The notes under the pieces: model-generated | Databases searched by the model: none | Told to the model about the DNA's origin: nothing | What the model saw: only the letters and a program-made list of their open reading frames with translations | In this document: positions 4,561 through 6,896 of the stretch, piece after piece | Numbering within the stretch: position 1 is the first letter of the stretch | Layout: every line of letters starts with the position of its first letter | Origin: Spirochaetaceae bacterium | Lineage (GTDB): Bacteria; Spirochaetota; Spirochaetia; DSM-27196; PWMO01 | Direction: 5' to 3' | DNA: 6,896 bases | Assembly: GCA_003558175.1 (NCBI GenBank) | Contig: PWMO01000489.1 | Location: 1-6,896, forward strand | Translations under genes and position numbers: made by a program

Positions 4561-6876
4561 ATGGCGTCGGCACTTTCACTGCGAAACACTCTGCAGAGCA
4601 AACGGCGGTTTCTCACCGACATGTTTGCGCCCAACATGCTGTACGGACTCACGATTCGCTCTGAGCACGCCCCCGCCCGGCTCATCGCAATCAACACGCC
4701 GGAACTGCCGCGGGACATCACGCTGATACGTGCGCGCGACATTCCCGGAATCAACCGGGTGGAGGTGCTGGGCGAGGGAGCGCCGATCCTTGCCGAACGC
4801 GAGGTTCATTACTACGGCGAGCCGATCGCGATTCTGATCGGCCCCACGCCGGGCCGGCTACTGGAGTTCGCGGCGCGTATTGAGGTCGAGTACGAAGAGC
4901 TCGGCGCGCTGCTGGAACTGAACGGCAGCGGCAATGAGCCGGTTGCGCGTGCGGTAAAGCATCGCGTAGTGGACGAGCGGGTCACGCAGCGCGGTGACGT
5001 TGAACAGGCGTTGCGCGAAGCCAACCAGCTCGTAGAAGGCACCTATCAGACCGGCGTTCAAGACCACCTCTACAGTGAACCGGCCGGAGCCTACGCAGCG
5101 GCAGACGCCTCCGGCAATGTGACCGTCTTCTCGGCCAGCCAGTGGCCGTATCACGTGCGGCGGACCGTCGCGGCAGTGCTGGATATTCCCGCCGAGATGT
5201 GCCGCATGCGTTCGACAGAGACCGGAGTACACCTCGACGGCAAGCTCTGGTTCCCTTCGGTAGTGGCGGCCCATGCCGCACTCGGCAGCCGCTTCACCGG
5301 TAAGCCGGTGAAGCTGGTGTACACGCGCGAAGAGGACTTTCGCTATTCGCCCAAAGGCAGCGGCGTCATTGTGCACTGCGTAACCGGAATCGATCGCGAC
5401 GGGGCACTGGTGGCAGCCGATCTGACCGCGACCGTCAACGTTGGCGCCTATCCCCTCTTCAGTGACGAGATCTGCAGCCGCATCGCCGCGTCACTGGTTG
5501 CGCACTACCATTGCGAGGTCGCCCGGGTACGGATACGCCTGGTGACCACCAACGTACCGCCGTTGAACGCATGTGCCGGGTTGGGCACGGCACACGCAGT
5601 CTTCGCCGCAGAGACCCACTCCGCGCGCGTTGCAGAAATCGCCCAGTCGCCGCCGCTGGAATGGAAGCGCCGCAATATCCTTCGGCGAGGCATGACACCG
5701 GCCGTCGGCGGCACGCTGACAGCCGATTTCGACCAGCATGACCTGCTTTCGCGTGCGGCGAAAGCTGCCGATTTCGAACGCAAGTTCGCCGCGTACGAAC
5801 TGCAGAAGAAGCGGCGCGCGAGCTTCAACGCGCTGTTTGATCCGCCGCGTGGTATTGGGATCGCCATCGGGCACCAGGCGTCCGGATTCTGCGGCCGGGG
5901 CGAGGAGCTCCTCGAGTCCACCGTGTGGGTGCGACTCGAGAAAGACGGCGGTGCTGAGCTCTCGTGCGGCGCGGTCACGGAAGGCGACAGCATCCGCTCC
6001 GTTTGGCGCCATGATCTGGCCTCCATCCTGAATATCGACGACTCGGCTATTCGCTTTCGCGAACCGGACACTGCACACACTCCCGACAGCGGCCCGTCCA
6101 CCCTGTCGCGAAATGTTACGATTATCGGGCGCACCATCGAAACAGCGTGCAACGCCGTCAAGAAGCGCCGCTTTCGCGCTCCGCTGCCGATTGAGATCCG
6201 ACGCAATCACCGGCCGTCGCGCGCCCTGAGCTGGGACCCCGGGTCGCTCACCGGTTCACCGTACGGTCCGCTGTCGATAGCGGTCGCGGTTGTCGAGGTA
6301 GAGGTCAGTCCGGTGACGTTTCAGCCGGTGGTGCGCGGAGTCTGGATGGCGATCAATGCCGGACGCATCCTGGTGCGCGATCAGGCCAAGCGGGTGCTGG
6401 AGTGTGGCGTGCACAATGCGCTGGCGTGGGCCGGCGTTGAGGAACTGCAGTTTACCGGCGGCGGATTGCACCGTGACGACTATCACCGCTACCAGCATCA
6501 GCGGATTACGCCGCTGGTCCCCATCACGATCGATTTCTTTGGTGACGGCGAGAAGACGCAGCCGCGAGGGCTGGGCGATCTGCCGTGGGTGGTCATCCCC
6601 TCGGCGTTTGCCGCCGCGGTGACGCAGGCAACCGGCCGCTACATCGACCGCATCCCCTGCACTGCCGACACGCTGCGCCTCTACACTGAAGGCGATATGG
6701 ACGAAGACGAAGTCGAAGCCACTGTCGAAGACGAAGACAATGTCGAGGCAGAATCCAGCTACGGCACAATTCAACACGGCACCGCCGACACCAGCGCAGC
6801 GGAAACCGATACGCATGCTGCCCCCGTCGCCGACGCCGCTGCCGCACCGCAAAGTACCCGGGAGGACGAGACATGA
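4561..6876 (+). CDS. Xanthine dehydrogenase-family molybdopterin-binding subunit, divergent
   Basis: The 771-residue product has the length and layout of the large molybdenum-cofactor subunit of the xanthine dehydrogenase/aldehyde oxidase/CO dehydrogenase family. Residues about 12-115 form the small a/b-hammerhead domain (FLTDMFAPNMLYGLTIRSEHAPA, YYGEPIAILIG). Residues about 140-700 form the two cofactor-binding domains (QWPYHVRRTVA, GKPVKLVYTREEDF, VTTNVPP, PDSGPSTLSR at 508-517). Several family hallmarks are altered. The GGGFGGK loop reads TGVHLDGK (221-228), the GAFRGFG loop reads NACAGLG (336-342), the MGQG position reads EGDS (474-477), and the catalytic Glu of GxGExP is Asp673 in GLGDLP. 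It may therefore have an unusual substrate or weak classical activity. Substrate cannot be assigned. Residues 710-771 are an acidic, Ala/Thr-rich tail with two ten-residue repeats. The start has AGGA seven bases upstream and lies three bases after the aminotransferase stop. The stop overlaps the next ATG. Confidence 0.88.
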   Translation: MASALSLRNTLQSKRRFLTDMFAPNMLYGLTIRSEHAPARLIAINTPELPRDITLIRARDIPGINRVEVLGEGAPILAEREVHYYGEPIAILIGPTPGRLLEFAARIEVEYEELGALLELNGSGNEPVARAVKHRVVDERVTQRGDVEQALREANQLVEGTYQTGVQDHLYSEPAGAYAAADASGNVTVFSASQWPYHVRRTVAAVLDIPAEMCRMRSTETGVHLDGKLWFPSVVAAHAALGSRFTGKPVKLVYTREEDFRYSPKGSGVIVHCVTGIDRDGALVAADLTATVNVGAYPLFSDEICSRIAASLVAHYHCEVARVRIRLVTTNVPPLNACAGLGTAHAVFAAETHSARVAEIAQSPPLEWKRRNILRRGMTPAVGGTLTADFDQHDLLSRAAKAADFERKFAAYELQKKRRASFNALFDPPRGIGIAIGHQASGFCGRGEELLESTVWVRLEKDGGAELSCGAVTEGDSIRSVWRHDLASILNIDDSAIRFREPDTAHTPDSGPSTLSRNVTIIGRTIETACNAVKKRRFRAPLPIEIRRNHRPSRALSWDPGSLTGSPYGPLSIAVAVVEVEVSPVTFQPVVRGVWMAINAGRILVRDQAKRVLECGVHNALAWAGVEELQFTGGGLHRDDYHRYQHQRITPLVPITIDFFGDGEKTQPRGLGDLPWVVIPSAFAAAVTQATGRYIDRIPCTADTLRLYTEGDMDEDEVEATVEDEDNVEAESSYGTIQHGTADTSAAETDTHAAPVADAAAAPQSTREDET
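6700..6759 (+). repeat. Two 30-base imperfect repeats coding for an acidic tail
   Basis: Within the end of the molybdenum-subunit gene, bases 6700-6729 and 6730-6759 code for two ten-residue units that begin DEDEVEA and DEDNVEA. The first seven codons of each unit match closely at the DNA level, and the last three have drifted. Together with the surrounding residues 710-771 they make a highly acidic, probably disordered C-terminal extension that is not part of the enzyme fold. Confidence 0.6.
6861..6865 (+). promoter_or_regulatory. Ribosome binding site of the last gene
   Basis: GGAGG lies seven bases before the ATG at 6873. It is the strongest Shine-Dalgarno in the window and sits inside the coding end of the molybdenum-subunit gene, which supports the ATG at 6873 as a true start. 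Confidence 0.7.
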
Positions 6877-6896
6877 GGGTCTCGTTTGTGCTGAAC
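6873..6896 (+). CDS. Start of a downstream gene, probably the [2Fe-2S] subunit (partial)
   Basis: Only eight codons are visible (MRVSFVLN) before the right edge. The ATG overlaps the TGA of the molybdenum subunit in an ATGA arrangement and has a strong GGAGG site. Small [2Fe-2S] subunits of the xanthine/CO dehydrogenase family often begin with a short strand of the form (K/R)-V-x-F-x-L-N-G, and such a gene is expected next to the large subunit. The gene itself is well supported. Its product is inferred from eight residues and context. Confidence 0.55.

Noticed and set aside
5491..6210. Two overlapping minus-strand open frames opposite the molybdenum-subunit gene
   Set aside because: Both are shadows of a recognised coding frame, with no domain and no plausible start signal.

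Overview
The window is GC-rich and densely coding. The products look like those of a free-living, didermic bacterium, and a GC-rich spirochaete (Spirochaeta/Alkalispirochaeta-like) is my best guess. The reasons are the style of the short RlpA-like protein, a LoaP-type NusG paralogue, and a divergent molybdenum-hydroxylase subunit. The host assignment is inference from protein style and is not proven by the sequence.

Layout: two genes on the minus strand fill positions 1-1124. One is a secreted RlpA-like double-psi beta-barrel protein cut by the left edge. Upstream of it lies a secreted protein of unknown family. From about 1125 to 1260 there is a divergent intergenic region whose right half can fold into a long-range hairpin covering both candidate start codons of the next gene. 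From 1261 to the right edge everything is on the plus strand and tightly packed: a specialised NusG/LoaP-like antiterminator, a soluble PglF/CapD-type nucleotide-sugar 4,6-dehydratase, a DegT-family PLP aminotransferase, a molybdopterin-binding subunit of the xanthine dehydrogenase family, and the first eight codons of what is probably its [2Fe-2S] partner. The four plus-strand junctions are a 4-base overlap, a 20-base overlap, a 3-base gap and a 4-base overlap, so one polycistronic transcript is likely.

How they work together: the LoaP-like protein probably lets RNA polymerase read through the long operon it heads. The dehydratase and aminotransferase form the classic pair that turns a UDP-N-acetylhexosamine into a 4-keto-6-deoxy and then a 4-amino-4,6-dideoxy sugar for a surface glycan. 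The molybdenum-hydroxylase genes are an unexpected continuation of the same transcription unit. That protein also departs from the family consensus at several cofactor and active-site motifs and carries an acidic repeat-bearing tail. These two points, with the LoaP-headed operon and its leader fold, are the most interesting features. I see no RNA genes, mobile elements, CRISPR arrays or convincing intrinsic terminators.
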